This document shows, piece after piece, positions 1 through 6,749 of a stretch of 11,097 bases of DNA; position 1 is the stretch's first letter, and every line of letters starts with the position of its first letter. Origin of the DNA: Alphaproteobacteria bacterium (GTDB lineage Bacteria > Pseudomonadota > Alphaproteobacteria > Sphingomonadales > Sphingomonadaceae); assembly GCA_005882415.1 (NCBI GenBank), contig VBAE01000039.1, positions 1 to 11,097 of the forward strand, read 5' to 3'. The translations under genes were made by a program, and so were the position numbers. The notes beneath the pieces are model-generated. The model saw only the letters and a program-made list of their open reading frames with translations. It searched no databases and was not told the DNA's origin.

Positions 1-789
1 GAGCACGGTGCCCGGCGACAGCGCCTTCGCGGCCTCGTCATAGGCAAGCTTGTGGATGGTGGCCCTGCCGTTCTCGACCAGCCAGAGCTGCGCGGCCACG
101 GGCTTGCCGTCCTTGCGCGCGATCCCGAGGCGAAGTGTCCCCGCCGCCCCTTCCTGCTCCGCAAGCGCGCGGAGGAAGGTGGGCGAGCCCTCCTCGCCCT
201 TCCAGCTCGCCTCGTAGACCGCTTCGTAATCGGCCCAGGCGGCGGGATCGAAGGTACGGAGGATTTCGATTTCGAGGCCGGCGGCCTTGGCTTTCCTTTC
301 CGCCGTGTTGCGCAGCTTGGCCGGACGCTTCGCCCACCACTCGTCGAAGCTCATCCCCTCGGTGCTGCTCTGCCAGCTCACCGCGGCGGGGCGGACGAAG
401 GTCAGCCAGCCAGCCTCCCGGAATGCCTCCCTGAGCGGCTCCGGGGCCTCGATGGGCGCGATGTGGAGCTCGGCGATCCCGCCCGACTTCAGCATTTTCG
501 CGGCGGCCTTGAGCGGGCCTGCGTCGCCGACGCCGCCGGTGCGGAGGCTGTACCAGTTTGTGTAGGCGCTGGCCCGGGGGAGGTCGACGGCGAGGAACAG
601 CCAGCCGCGGCTCCGCCCCTCCTGCGCTCGTGCCACCACCAGCCGCCCCGCTGGTGGGCAATGATCTCGGACGAGGCGGTACCAGGCGATGCGGTCGAAC
701 AGGCTGGGCTGGGCGGCGCGATCGAGCGCTCCGGCGGCATCGGCCTCCGCCGCCTCCAGATCATCGAACAGTTCCACCAGGATGCCCAA
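1..789 (-). CDS. GNAT/FemAB-like N-acyltransferase (Acetyltransf_6, CelD/BcsL type), C-terminus cut by the window edge
   Basis: The minus strand reads 263 codons without a stop and runs off the left edge, so the C-terminus is missing. The readable end contains KPVAAQLWLVENGRATIHKL followed by AYDEAAKALSPGTVL, typical of the Acetyltransf_6 GNAT fold of CelD/BcsL-like proteins (acetyl-CoA-type donor, cytoplasmic). Upstream of it, around residues 145-165, is a basic segment (WWAKRPAKLRNTAERKAK) that resembles the same step in FemAB-like proteins. The start is a TTG at 787-789, chosen because GGGAGGGG at 799-806 (minus strand) lies 9 bases upstream; a GTG eight bases further in (779-781) has no such site. 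Related proteins run to about 300-340 residues, so perhaps 50-80 are missing. It is transcribed away from the ligase. Genes of this type are often found beside XrtA loci, so a role in modifying the polysaccharide is plausible, but the substrate is unknown. Family confidence is good, function low. Confidence 0.82.
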   Translation of the reverse strand, partial: MGILVELFDDLEAAEADAAGALDRAAQPSLFDRIAWYRLVRDHCPPAGRLVVARAQEGRSRGWLFLAVDLPRASAYTNWYSLRTGGVGDAGPLKAAAKMLKSGGIAELHIAPIEAPEPLREAFREAGWLTFVRPAAVSWQSSTEGMSFDEWWAKRPAKLRNTAERKAKAAGLEIEILRTFDPAAWADYEAVYEASWKGEEGSPTFLRALAEQEGAAGTLRLGIARKDGKPVAAQLWLVENGRATIHKLAYDEAAKALSPGTVL

Positions 790-798
790 GGCGCTATT

Positions 799-806
799 CC
801 CCTCCC
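799..806 (-). promoter_or_regulatory. Ribosome binding site deciding the TTG start of the GNAT gene
   Basis: The minus strand reads GGGAGGGG here, 9 bases before the TTG at 789-787. No ATG is available in this frame near the start of homology, so this purine tract is the main argument for the rare start codon. Confidence 0.5.
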
Positions 807-828
807 GCCGCCTTGATGTGGCGCAGCC

Positions 829-833
829 AGGAG
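829..833 (+). promoter_or_regulatory. Ribosome binding site deciding the GTG start of the ligase gene
   Basis: AGGAG lies 5 bases upstream of GTG 839-841. This start gives an N-terminus (MQAPLSKPLDHLTLSG) that fits the usual beginning of XrtA-associated ligases. The in-frame ATG at 782 would overlap the divergent GNAT gene and add 19 residues unlike the family. Confidence 0.55.
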
Positions 834-838
834 CCAAG

Positions 839-2270
839 GTGCAAGCCCCCCTCTCGAAACCGCTCGACCATCTGACCCTCAGCGGGAATCCGGCCGCCCC
901 GGCGCTCCTGACGAAGGAAGGCCAGCTCGATTATGCGGGGCTGGAGCGGAGCGTCGGTGCCCTTGCGGCGGCGCTGAGGGCGAGAGGGCTCGCACCGGGC
1001 GAGCGGGTGGCGAGCTGGCTCCCCAAGAACCGGATGACCTCGCTCCTCCCGTTAGCCTGCGCCCGCGCCGGCCTGATCCACGTCCCGGTCAACCCGCTGC
1101 TCAAGCGCGGCCAGGTCGCCCACATCCTCGCCGACAGCGCTTCCCTGCCCCGCGGTCGAGGAAGAGGAGGGGGCCTCGATGCTTGCCGGCAAGGACGCAC
1201 TGCCGCCATCGTCGGCCCACCCCGACGACCTCGCCGCCTTGCTCTACACCTCCGGCTCCACCGGCCGCCCCAAGGGCGTGATGCTGAGCCACGCCAATCT
1301 CTGGCTTGGGGCAATCAGTGTCGCGCAATATCTCGGCCTCGCGCCCGAGGACCGGACCCTCGCGATCCTCCCGCTCGGCTTCGACTATGGCCAGAACCAG
1401 CTCCTCTCGACCTGGGCGGCGGGGGGTTGCGTGGTGCCGATCGAATATCTCGCCGCGCGAGACGCCATCGTGGCGGTCGAGCGCTACGCCATCACCACGC
1501 TGGCAGGCGTGCCGCCGCTCTGGGTCCAGCTGGTCGAGGCGGTCTGGCCGCCCCGCGCGGCGCTATCGCTCCGCCGGCTGACCAACAGCGGCGGGCGGCT
1601 CCCCGTGTCGGTGGTGCGTCGGATGCGCGAGCTCTTCCCGGTGGCCGAGATCCACCTGATGTACGGACTCACCGAAGCCTTCCGCTCGACCTCGCTCGAC
1701 CCGGCCCTGCTCGACGAACATCCTGATTCGATGGGACAAGCCATCCCCTTCGCCGACGTCATGGCGTCACGCCCCGACGGGGCGCCAGCGGCGCCAGGCG
1801 AGGAGGCGGAGCTGGTGCATAGTGGGCCGCTGGTGGCTAAGGGCTATTGGAACGACCCGGTGCGGACCGCGGAGCGCTTCCGTCCTGTGCCGGGCGGGGG
1901 CCTCGCGGTGTGGTCCGGCGACCGGGTTCGGCAGGACGAGGACGGGCTCTTTTATTTCGTCGGCCGCGGCGATGCGATGATCAAGACCAGCGGCAACAGG
2001 GTGAGCCCGACCGAGGTCGAGGAGGCGGCGGTGGCGAGCGGCGCTGCGATCGAGGCGGTCGCGCTCGGTTATCCCGACCATCGGCTGGGCGAGGCGATCG
2101 CGCTGGTGGTGCGGGGTGAGCGCGAGGGGGAAGGGGCGCTTCGAGCTTATCTGAAGCGCGAGTTACCCAATTTTATGCAACCTTCGACTATCCTCTGGCG
2201 CGACGAGCTGCCGCGCACCCCGAATGGCAAGCTCGATCGCGAGAGGCTGAAGCAAGAGCTGATGGCGTGA
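839..2270 (+). pseudogene. Acyl-CoA ligase (AMP-forming), exosortase A system-associated; frameshifted by an internal deletion
   Basis: This is an ANL-superfamily adenylate-forming enzyme, which would activate a carboxylic acid as acyl-AMP and pass it to a thiol (CoA or a carrier protein) in the cytoplasm. Frame 839 encodes the N-terminal 100 residues, ending ...VAHILADS at about 1138. The protein then resumes in another frame at about 1143 (PCPAVEEEEGASMLAGKDAL) and continues to TGA 2268-2270. The second part has the A3 P-loop YTSGSTGRPKG (1245-1277), A5 MYGLTEAF (about 1659-1682), A7 WSGDRVRQDEDG (about 1911-1946), and A10 PNGKLDR with its catalytic lysine at 2229-2231. Counting from 839, A3 lies near residue 136, while in intact relatives it is near 165, so about 30 codons are missing as well as the frame being lost. 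The shifted first frame stays open to about 1726. The end overlaps the decarboxylase start by 4 bases. It is broken as written; a sequencing or assembly loss is the alternative. The acid substrate is unknown. Confidence 0.85.
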
Positions 2271-3496
2271 GCAAGCCGATGGGCCCTGTCCCGCCCGCCT
2301 ACGAGGCGGACGAAGACGGCATGCTGCTGATCGGCGGCAGGCGGGCGGACGCGCTCGTCGCCGAGGCCGGGGGCACGCCGCTCTTCGTCTACGACCTCGG
2401 CCAGGTCCGCGCCCGCATCGCCACCTTCCGCGCCGCCTTCCCGGGCGTGGCATTGCATTATGCCGTAAAAGCAAACCCATACGAGAAGCTCCTCAGCGCG
2501 ATTGCGAAGGATGTCGACGGCCTAGATGTCGCCTCGGGCGGCGAGTTGGCGCTTGCGCTCGAGGCGGGGGCGGAGGCTTCGACCATTTCCTTCGCCGGAC
2601 CGGGCAAACGCGATGCCGACCTGGCCGCGGCCGTCAGCGCGGGTGCGACGATCAACCTCGAATCCGAGGGCGAGGTCGACCGGGTGCTGGCCATCGGCGG
2701 CCGGCCGAAGCTTGCGGTCCGGGTCAATCCGCCGTTCGAAATCCGCGGCGCAGGCATGCGGATGGGCGGCGGGGCGCGGCCGTTTGGAGTCGATGCCGAG
2801 CGCGTGCCGGCGCTGGTCCGCCGGATACTGAAAGCAGGGGCCGAGTGGCGCGGTTTCCACATCTTCGCGGGCTCACAGGCGCTCGGTGCCGAGGCGCTGA
2901 TCGAGGCGCAGCGGGCGACCATCGCGCTCGCCGCCGAGCTTGCCGAGGCAGCGGGCGCTCCGCCGCCGCTGGTCAATCTCGGCGGCGGATTCGGTATTCC
3001 TTATTCATCGGGCGAGCGGCCGCTCGATGTGGAAGCGGTCGGCCTCGCGCTTCACGACGTGCTCAGCAATCGCCCGCAAATCCTTCAGAACAGCGAATTC
3101 GCGGTCGAGCTCGGCCGCTGGCTGGTCGGCGAGGCGGGGGTCTATCTCGCCCGGATCCTCGACCGGAAGATCAGCCACGGCAAGACCTTCCTGATCACCG
3201 ACGGCGGCATGCACCACCAGCTCGCCGCTTCGGGAAATTTCGGCCAGGTCGTCCGCCGCAACTTCCCGGTCGCGATCGCAAGCCGTTTCGGCGCCCCGGC
3301 GAAGGAGGAAGCGAGCGTCACCGGCTGCCTCTGCACCCCCCTCGACCGCCTCGCCGACGACGTCATGCTGCCCTCGGCCGGCGAAGGCGATCTCGTCGCC
3401 GTCTTCCTCGCCGGCGCCTATGGCCTCAGCGCCAGCCCCCAAGCCTTTCTCGGCCATCCCCCGGCGCTGGAAATGCTGGTCGGCGAAGGGGCTTAA
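2267..3496 (+). CDS. Pyridoxal-dependent decarboxylase, exosortase A system-associated
   Basis: This 409-residue protein is a fold-type III PLP decarboxylase, the diaminopimelate/ornithine decarboxylase superfamily, and would act in the cytoplasm. The PLP lysine is K68 in HYAVKANPYEKL. An alanine-racemase-like barrel follows, with GFHIFAGSQ (197-205), the glycine-rich phosphate-binding loop LGGGFGIPY (238-246), and ELGRWLVGEAG (281-291). The C-terminal beta domain has CLCTPLD (354-360), carrying the cysteine that reaches the partner subunit's active site in this superfamily, and GAYG (383-386). Length matches the family. The GTG start overlaps the ligase stop (GTGA), implying translational coupling; an ATG four codons later is a weaker choice because the longer N-terminus fits relatives. 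The pairing with an adenylating ligase suggests an amino acid or its amine is processed for the polysaccharide or a lipid, but the substrate cannot be read from sequence. Unlike its neighbour, this gene looks intact. Confidence 0.93.
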   Translation: MSKPMGPVPPAYEADEDGMLLIGGRRADALVAEAGGTPLFVYDLGQVRARIATFRAAFPGVALHYAVKANPYEKLLSAIAKDVDGLDVASGGELALALEAGAEASTISFAGPGKRDADLAAAVSAGATINLESEGEVDRVLAIGGRPKLAVRVNPPFEIRGAGMRMGGGARPFGVDAERVPALVRRILKAGAEWRGFHIFAGSQALGAEALIEAQRATIALAAELAEAAGAPPPLVNLGGGFGIPYSSGERPLDVEAVGLALHDVLSNRPQILQNSEFAVELGRWLVGEAGVYLARILDRKISHGKTFLITDGGMHHQLAASGNFGQVVRRNFPVAIASRFGAPAKEEASVTGCLCTPLDRLADDVMLPSAGEGDLVAVFLAGAYGLSASPQAFLGHPPALEMLVGEGA

Positions 3497-3535
3497 CCCC
3501 CGCCGCTCCACCCGTCCCGGATCGGGACCGCGGCG
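3488..3535 (+). terminator. Stacked GC-rich hairpins over and after the decarboxylase stop codon
   Basis: GGGG 3488-3491 can pair with CCCC 3497-3500 around the TAA stop (3494-3496). A second structure has CGCCGC 3501-3506 pairing with GCGGCG 3530-3535 and, inside it, a perfect 6-bp stem GTCCCG 3514-3519 with CGGGAC 3523-3528 and a GAT loop. The two foldings compete at their boundary (3500-3501). No T-tract follows, so this is not a textbook intrinsic terminator; it may slow polymerase or protect the mRNA end. Confidence 0.35.
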
Positions 3536-3556
3536 CACGACGCCTTCGTTCCTAAC

Positions 3557-3568
3557 GGTAATTTTACC
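3557..3568. promoter_or_regulatory. AT-rich perfect inverted repeat, possible operator
   Basis: GGTAATTTTACC has 5-bp arms around a TT centre. It is the most AT-rich point in a strongly GC-rich window and sits about 90 bases before the export gene, upstream of the sigma-54-like element. It could be a regulator site or just an AT-rich promoter upstream region. No regulator is assigned. Confidence 0.25.
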
Positions 3569-3583
3569 TCTTGCCGCCATAGC

Positions 3584-3597
3584 GGACCCAAATTTGC
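3584..3597 (+). promoter_or_regulatory. Possible sigma-54 (-24/-12) promoter for the export operon
   Basis: GG at 3584-3585 and GC at 3596-3597 are exactly 10 bases apart, and the -12 part reads TTTGC, as in the sigma-54 consensus (TGGCAC-N5-TTGC). The -24 part (CGGACC) is a partial match only. Transcription would begin near 3609, leaving a leader of about 45 bases before ATG 3655. XrtA systems commonly carry a PrsK sensor kinase and a PrsR sigma-54-interacting regulator, which makes this attractive, but neither gene is in the window. Confidence 0.3.
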
Positions 3598-3604
3598 CGC
3601 ACCT

Positions 3605-3616
3605 GTCCCGATCCGG
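3605..3616. promoter_or_regulatory. Inverted repeat related to the 3514-3528 palindrome
   Basis: GTCCCGATCCGGAC (3605-3618) has GTCC/GGAC arms and closely resembles the perfect palindrome GTCCCGGATCGGGAC at 3514-3528, 91 bases upstream. The two could be a pair of binding sites, or chance resemblance in GC-rich DNA. Confidence 0.2.
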
Positions 3617-3641
3617 ACCGGTGTGGGCGTGGAGTTCGGCA

Positions 3642-3646
3642 AGAGG
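3642..3646 (+). promoter_or_regulatory. Ribosome binding site favouring ATG 3655 over ATG 3649
   Basis: AGAGG ends at 3646. It is 8 bases from ATG 3655, a normal spacing, but only 2 bases from the in-frame ATG 3649, which is too close to be efficient. Confidence 0.55.
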
Positions 3647-3654
3647 ATATGGCG

Positions 3655-4311
3655 ATGCGCGTTCTGAAATCTTCGAAGCTACTTCTTGGCGTCGCGGCCG
3701 GATCGGTCGTGCTCGGCGGATGCGCCGGGGCGGGGGCCCATCCCAGCGGCAACAAGCTTCCGGCGGCCTCCTTCGTCAGCACCGACGACGGAGTCCAGGA
3801 CGAACAGTATATCATCGGCGCGCTCGATCAGCTCAACGTCAATGTCTGGCGAAATCCTGAGCTCAGCGCGAAAGTGCAGGTACGCCCCGACGGACGGATC
3901 ACCACGCCGCTGATCACGGACCTGGTCGCGGTCGGCAAGACCCCGGCCCAGCTCGCCGACGAGATCAGGGCGGTGCTCAGCAAATATGTCGAGGACCCGC
4001 GCGTCTCGGTGATGGTCGACGGCTTCCAGGGCACCTTCTCCCAGTCGATCCGGATCGTAGGTGCGACCGAGAAGCCGGCCTCGCTGCCTTACCGCGCCAA
4101 CATGACCCTGCTCGATGCGATGATCCAGGTCGGCGGGCTCTCTCAGTACGCGGCCGGCAACAAGGCCCGCCTGGTCCGCCACGACAAGGTGAGCGGCGAG
4201 CAGAAGGAATATGACCTCAAGATCGCCAACCTCCTCAAGAAGGGGGACACCAGCGCCAATGTGAAGCTGGAGCCGGGCGACGTCATCATCATCCCCGAGA
4301 GCATGTTCTGA
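3655..4311 (+). CDS. XrtA/PEP-CTERM system exopolysaccharide export lipoprotein (Wza/OPX family)
   Basis: This 218-residue protein is a periplasmic/outer-membrane polysaccharide export protein of the Wza/EpsE type, expected to form the exit channel with the chain-length determinant. A lipoprotein signal peptide is clear: basic start, hydrophobic stretch, and lipobox LGGC with the lipidated cysteine at residue 23. The Poly_export (PES) domain follows, from about residue 48 to 120 (YIIGALDQLNVNVWRNPELS, then VRPDGRITTPLI). An SLBB-type domain runs from about 128 to 200 (IRIVGATEKPASLPYRANMT, ARLVRHDK), ending with GDVIIIPESMF. The length is normal for the short XrtA form, which lacks Wza's C-terminal membrane helix. 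ATG 3655 is preferred over ATG 3649 on ribosome-site spacing; the longer form adds only Met-Ala. It is the first gene after the only sizeable spacer, so its promoter is probably there. It looks intact. Confidence 0.93.
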   Translation: MRVLKSSKLLLGVAAGSVVLGGCAGAGAHPSGNKLPAASFVSTDDGVQDEQYIIGALDQLNVNVWRNPELSAKVQVRPDGRITTPLITDLVAVGKTPAQLADEIRAVLSKYVEDPRVSVMVDGFQGTFSQSIRIVGATEKPASLPYRANMTLLDAMIQVGGLSQYAAGNKARLVRHDKVSGEQKEYDLKIANLLKKGDTSANVKLEPGDVIIIPESMF

Positions 4312-4360
4312 GCGGACGGACCCGACTTTCCCCCAGACCAGCGACAGGACCCAGTTCCAG

Positions 4361-5857
4361 ATGGACGGACTTTACGAACAGCTCAAGATTGCGCTCCACC
4401 AGGTCTGGCGGCGGCGCTGGCTGGCGCTGGCCGTCGCCTGGGCCCTCTGCCTCGTCGGCTGGCTTGCCATCGCGCTCATCCCGAACAGCTATGAATCGAA
4501 GGCGCGGGTCTACGTCCAATTGCAGTCGATCCTGCCCGCCCAGATCGGGATCAACCCGGCCGGGCGCCAGAACGACCTGCAGCGGGTCAAGCAGACGCTG
4601 ACCGCAAGCGAGCGCGACCTCGCCGCCCAGGTCGCCAAGCTGCGCGAAGCCATCAAGGTCACCGCACAGCAGGATAATTTGTTCGAAATCAGCGCCACGT
4701 CCAGCATCTCCGGCTTTTCCAACAAGCAGAACAGCCGCACGGCCACCGCCGTAGTTCAAAATCTGATCGACCTGTTCGTAGAGGACAATCTGGCCGGCGA
4801 CCGCGACGAGGCGACGCAGAGCCTGACCTTCCTCGACCAGGAGCTTCGCCGCCGCGAGCAGGCGCTCCAGGAGGCCGAGCAGCGCCGGGTCGAGTTCGAG
4901 CAGAAGTTCATGGGGCTGATGCCGGGCGAGGGCTCGATCGAGCAGCGCATGTCGAACGCGCGCAACCAGATGGCCACCGTCGACCAGCAGCTGATGGAGG
5001 CGCAGAGCGCGCTCGCGTCGCTGCGCGGCCAGCTCAATTCCACGCCTCCGACCCTGGAAATTCCGGGCGTCAGCGGCCCCGGGGTCGCCGGCCCGGCAAG
5101 CGCCCAGATTTCGATCCTCCAGGCCCAGCTCGCCCAGGCGGCGGCGCGGGGCTGGACCGACCAGCATCCCGACGTGCTCGCCACCAAGGCGCAGATCGAG
5201 CGGCTGAGGCCGGCGGCTGCGCAGGAGCGCGCCTCGGGCGGCGGCCGCGCCACCGGCACGCCCAACCCGTCCTACGTGTCGCTCCGCTCGATGGTCGCCG
5301 AGAAGGAGGCCCAGGCCGCCGGCGCCCAGATGCGCAAGGCGCAGATCCAGAACGATTTGAACCGACTGACCGCCGGCCAGACCTCCGAGCCGGGGCTGAT
5401 GGCCCAGCAGGCGCAGCTCAACCGCGATTATGACGTGCTGAAGCGCCAATATGACAAATTGCTCGAGAATCGCGAGCAGGTGCGGTTGCAGAACGACGTC
5501 AACAACAAGACCAATGCGATCCAGTTCAAGGTGATCGACCCGCCGAGCAGCCCGGTGGTGCCGACCGCGCCGAACCGGCCGCTGCTGCTGACCGCGATCC
5601 TGATCGTGGCGATCGGCGCCGGGATCGCGGCGGCCTTCGTCCGGGGGCAGCTGCAGACGACGTTCCCGACCCAGAACCGGCTTGCGGCGGCCACCGGCCT
5701 GCCCGTGCTGGGCGCGATCAGCGAGGTGCTGACCGACGCCCGGAAGCGCGACGAGCGCAAGAAGCTGGTCTGGCTCGGCGGCGGGGCAGGGGCGCTGGCA
5801 GCGGGCTACGCGCTCCTGATGCTGGTCGAATTCTGGCAGCGCAGCACGGTCGCGTGA
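4361..5857 (+). CDS. XrtA system polysaccharide chain-length determinant (Wzz/GNVR), with a probable internal in-frame deletion
   Basis: This 498-residue inner-membrane polysaccharide co-polymerase sets polymer length and contacts the export lipoprotein and kinase. It has a transmembrane helix at about residues 20-41 and a Wzz domain beginning SYESKARVYVQLQS. A long periplasmic region is rich in coiled coil (about 150-225, 247-290, 310-385), with a GNVR-like stretch MAQQAQLNRDYDVLKRQY (347-364). The proline-rich VIDPPSSPVVPTAPNRP (391-407) precedes a second helix at about 408-427, and a third lies at about 469-489. No Walker motifs are present; the kinase is a separate protein, the next gene. 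At residues 78-84 the text passes from QTLT straight to ASERDLAAQV. From memory of the family, a helix with an NLEKVVRGTDLA-like sequence belongs there, so about 18 residues seem absent while the frame is kept. Relatives are about 510-520 residues. The 49-base gap upstream contains nothing notable. Confidence 0.92.
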   Translation: MDGLYEQLKIALHQVWRRRWLALAVAWALCLVGWLAIALIPNSYESKARVYVQLQSILPAQIGINPAGRQNDLQRVKQTLTASERDLAAQVAKLREAIKVTAQQDNLFEISATSSISGFSNKQNSRTATAVVQNLIDLFVEDNLAGDRDEATQSLTFLDQELRRREQALQEAEQRRVEFEQKFMGLMPGEGSIEQRMSNARNQMATVDQQLMEAQSALASLRGQLNSTPPTLEIPGVSGPGVAGPASAQISILQAQLAQAAARGWTDQHPDVLATKAQIERLRPAAAQERASGGGRATGTPNPSYVSLRSMVAEKEAQAAGAQMRKAQIQNDLNRLTAGQTSEPGLMAQQAQLNRDYDVLKRQYDKLLENREQVRLQNDVNNKTNAIQFKVIDPPSSPVVPTAPNRPLLLTAILIVAIGAGIAAAFVRGQLQTTFPTQNRLAAATGLPVLGAISEVLTDARKRDERKKLVWLGGGAGALAAGYALLMLVEFWQRSTVA

Positions 5858-5867
5858 GGGATAGGAA

Positions 5868-6749
5868 ATGAACCAGCAGACCCCCATCCGCGCCTCCGGA
5901 TCGCTCTTCGAACGGGCCGCCGAAGTCTATGATTTCGGCGCAGCGCTCCGCCGTCAGTCCCAGCCCGAGGCCCCTGCGCCGGAGCCTCAGCCTGCGCCCC
6001 GGCCCCAGCCGCGCGCTTCGAAGCACCCGGTCGCCACCATCGACCGCGACGGGCTTCGCGAGGCGGGGTTCATCCTTCCGGATGCGCCGGTCGGCGGGCT
6101 GGCCGAGGAATTCCGGATCGTGAAGCGCCACCTCCTCCTCGCCGCGGCCGGCGGGGAAGGGGAGGAGAAAAGGCGCATCGTCCTCCTCTGCTCGGCCCAG
6201 CCCAACGAGGGCAAGACCTTCTGCGCGATCAATCTGGCGCTGTCGCTGGCCGGCGAGCGCGACCTCGAAGTGCTTCTCGTCGACGGCGATTTCGCGAAGC
6301 CCGAGATCCTCTCGCTGCTCGGAATCGAGGGCGGCCCGGGCCTGATCGACGCGATCGCCGACCCGTCCGCGAACGTCGAGGATTTCATCATCCCGACCGA
6401 CATCGAGGGGCTCTCGGTGCTCCCGGCGGGACGTCATGCCGCCGACACCACCGAACTCCTCTCCTCGGAGCGGACCCGCACTTTGCTCGCCAACCTCACC
6501 CGCGCCAATCCGCGCCGGATCGTCCTGTTCGACTCGCCGCCGGCGCTGATGGCCTCGCCCGCCTCGGTGCTCGCCGAGCAGGTCGGCCAGGTGCTGATGG
6601 TGGTTCGGGCCGACAAGACCACCGAAGCCGACCTTCGCGAAGCGGTCGAGCTCCTCTCCGGCTGCGACAAGATCAGCCTCATCCTGAACGGTGCGGGGTT
6701 CGCCGCGAGCGGCCGCCGCTTCGGCAGCTATTACGGATACGGCCAATGA
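5868..6749 (+). CDS. XrtA-associated tyrosine autokinase (BY-kinase)
   Basis: This 293-residue cytoplasmic bacterial tyrosine kinase is related to Wzc/CapB kinase domains. It would bind the chain-length determinant and control polymer export by autophosphorylation. An N-terminal tail with a proline/glutamine-rich linker (33-50) precedes the kinase core. Walker A is SAQPNEGKT (109-117), with Asn where most P-loops have Gly, as is common in this subfamily. Walker A' is VLLVDGDFAKP (135-145), and Walker B is RIVLFDSPP (217-225). The C-terminus ends RRFGSYYGYGQ, with Tyr288, Tyr289 and Tyr291 as likely phosphorylation sites, a shorter cluster than in Wzc. Its ribosome site GAGGG (5856-5860) overlaps the previous stop and is 7 bases from the ATG, so it is coupled to the chain-length gene. 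The stop overlaps the next start (ATGA). It looks intact. Confidence 0.94.
   Translation: MNQQTPIRASGSLFERAAEVYDFGAALRRQSQPEAPAPEPQPAPRPQPRASKHPVATIDRDGLREAGFILPDAPVGGLAEEFRIVKRHLLLAAAGGEGEEKRRIVLLCSAQPNEGKTFCAINLALSLAGERDLEVLLVDGDFAKPEILSLLGIEGGPGLIDAIADPSANVEDFIIPTDIEGLSVLPAGRHAADTTELLSSERTRTLLANLTRANPRRIVLFDSPPALMASPASVLAEQVGQVLMVVRADKTTEADLREAVELLSGCDKISLILNGAGFAASGRRFGSYYGYGQ

Noticed and set aside
52..816. A plus-strand open frame of 254 codons at the left edge
   Set aside because: It is antisense to the acetyltransferase, whose minus-strand frame shows clear CelD/FemAB-like motifs; the plus-strand translation shows none.
1130..1180. Programmed ribosomal frameshifting in the ligase
   Set aside because: A programmed shift would keep all codons; here about 30 conserved codons are missing. 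The polypurine run GAGGAAGAGGAGGGGG (1158-1173) is downstream of the junction and is coding.
3552..3566. CtrA-like site, CTAA-N7-TTTA
   Set aside because: Only 6 of 8 consensus positions match, and the overlapping perfect inverted repeat explains the same bases.
4289..5887. A minus-strand open frame of 532 codons opposite the chain-length determinant
   Set aside because: Low-complexity Gly/Leu/Arg composition and no recognisable domain; the plus strand carries the Wzz family match.
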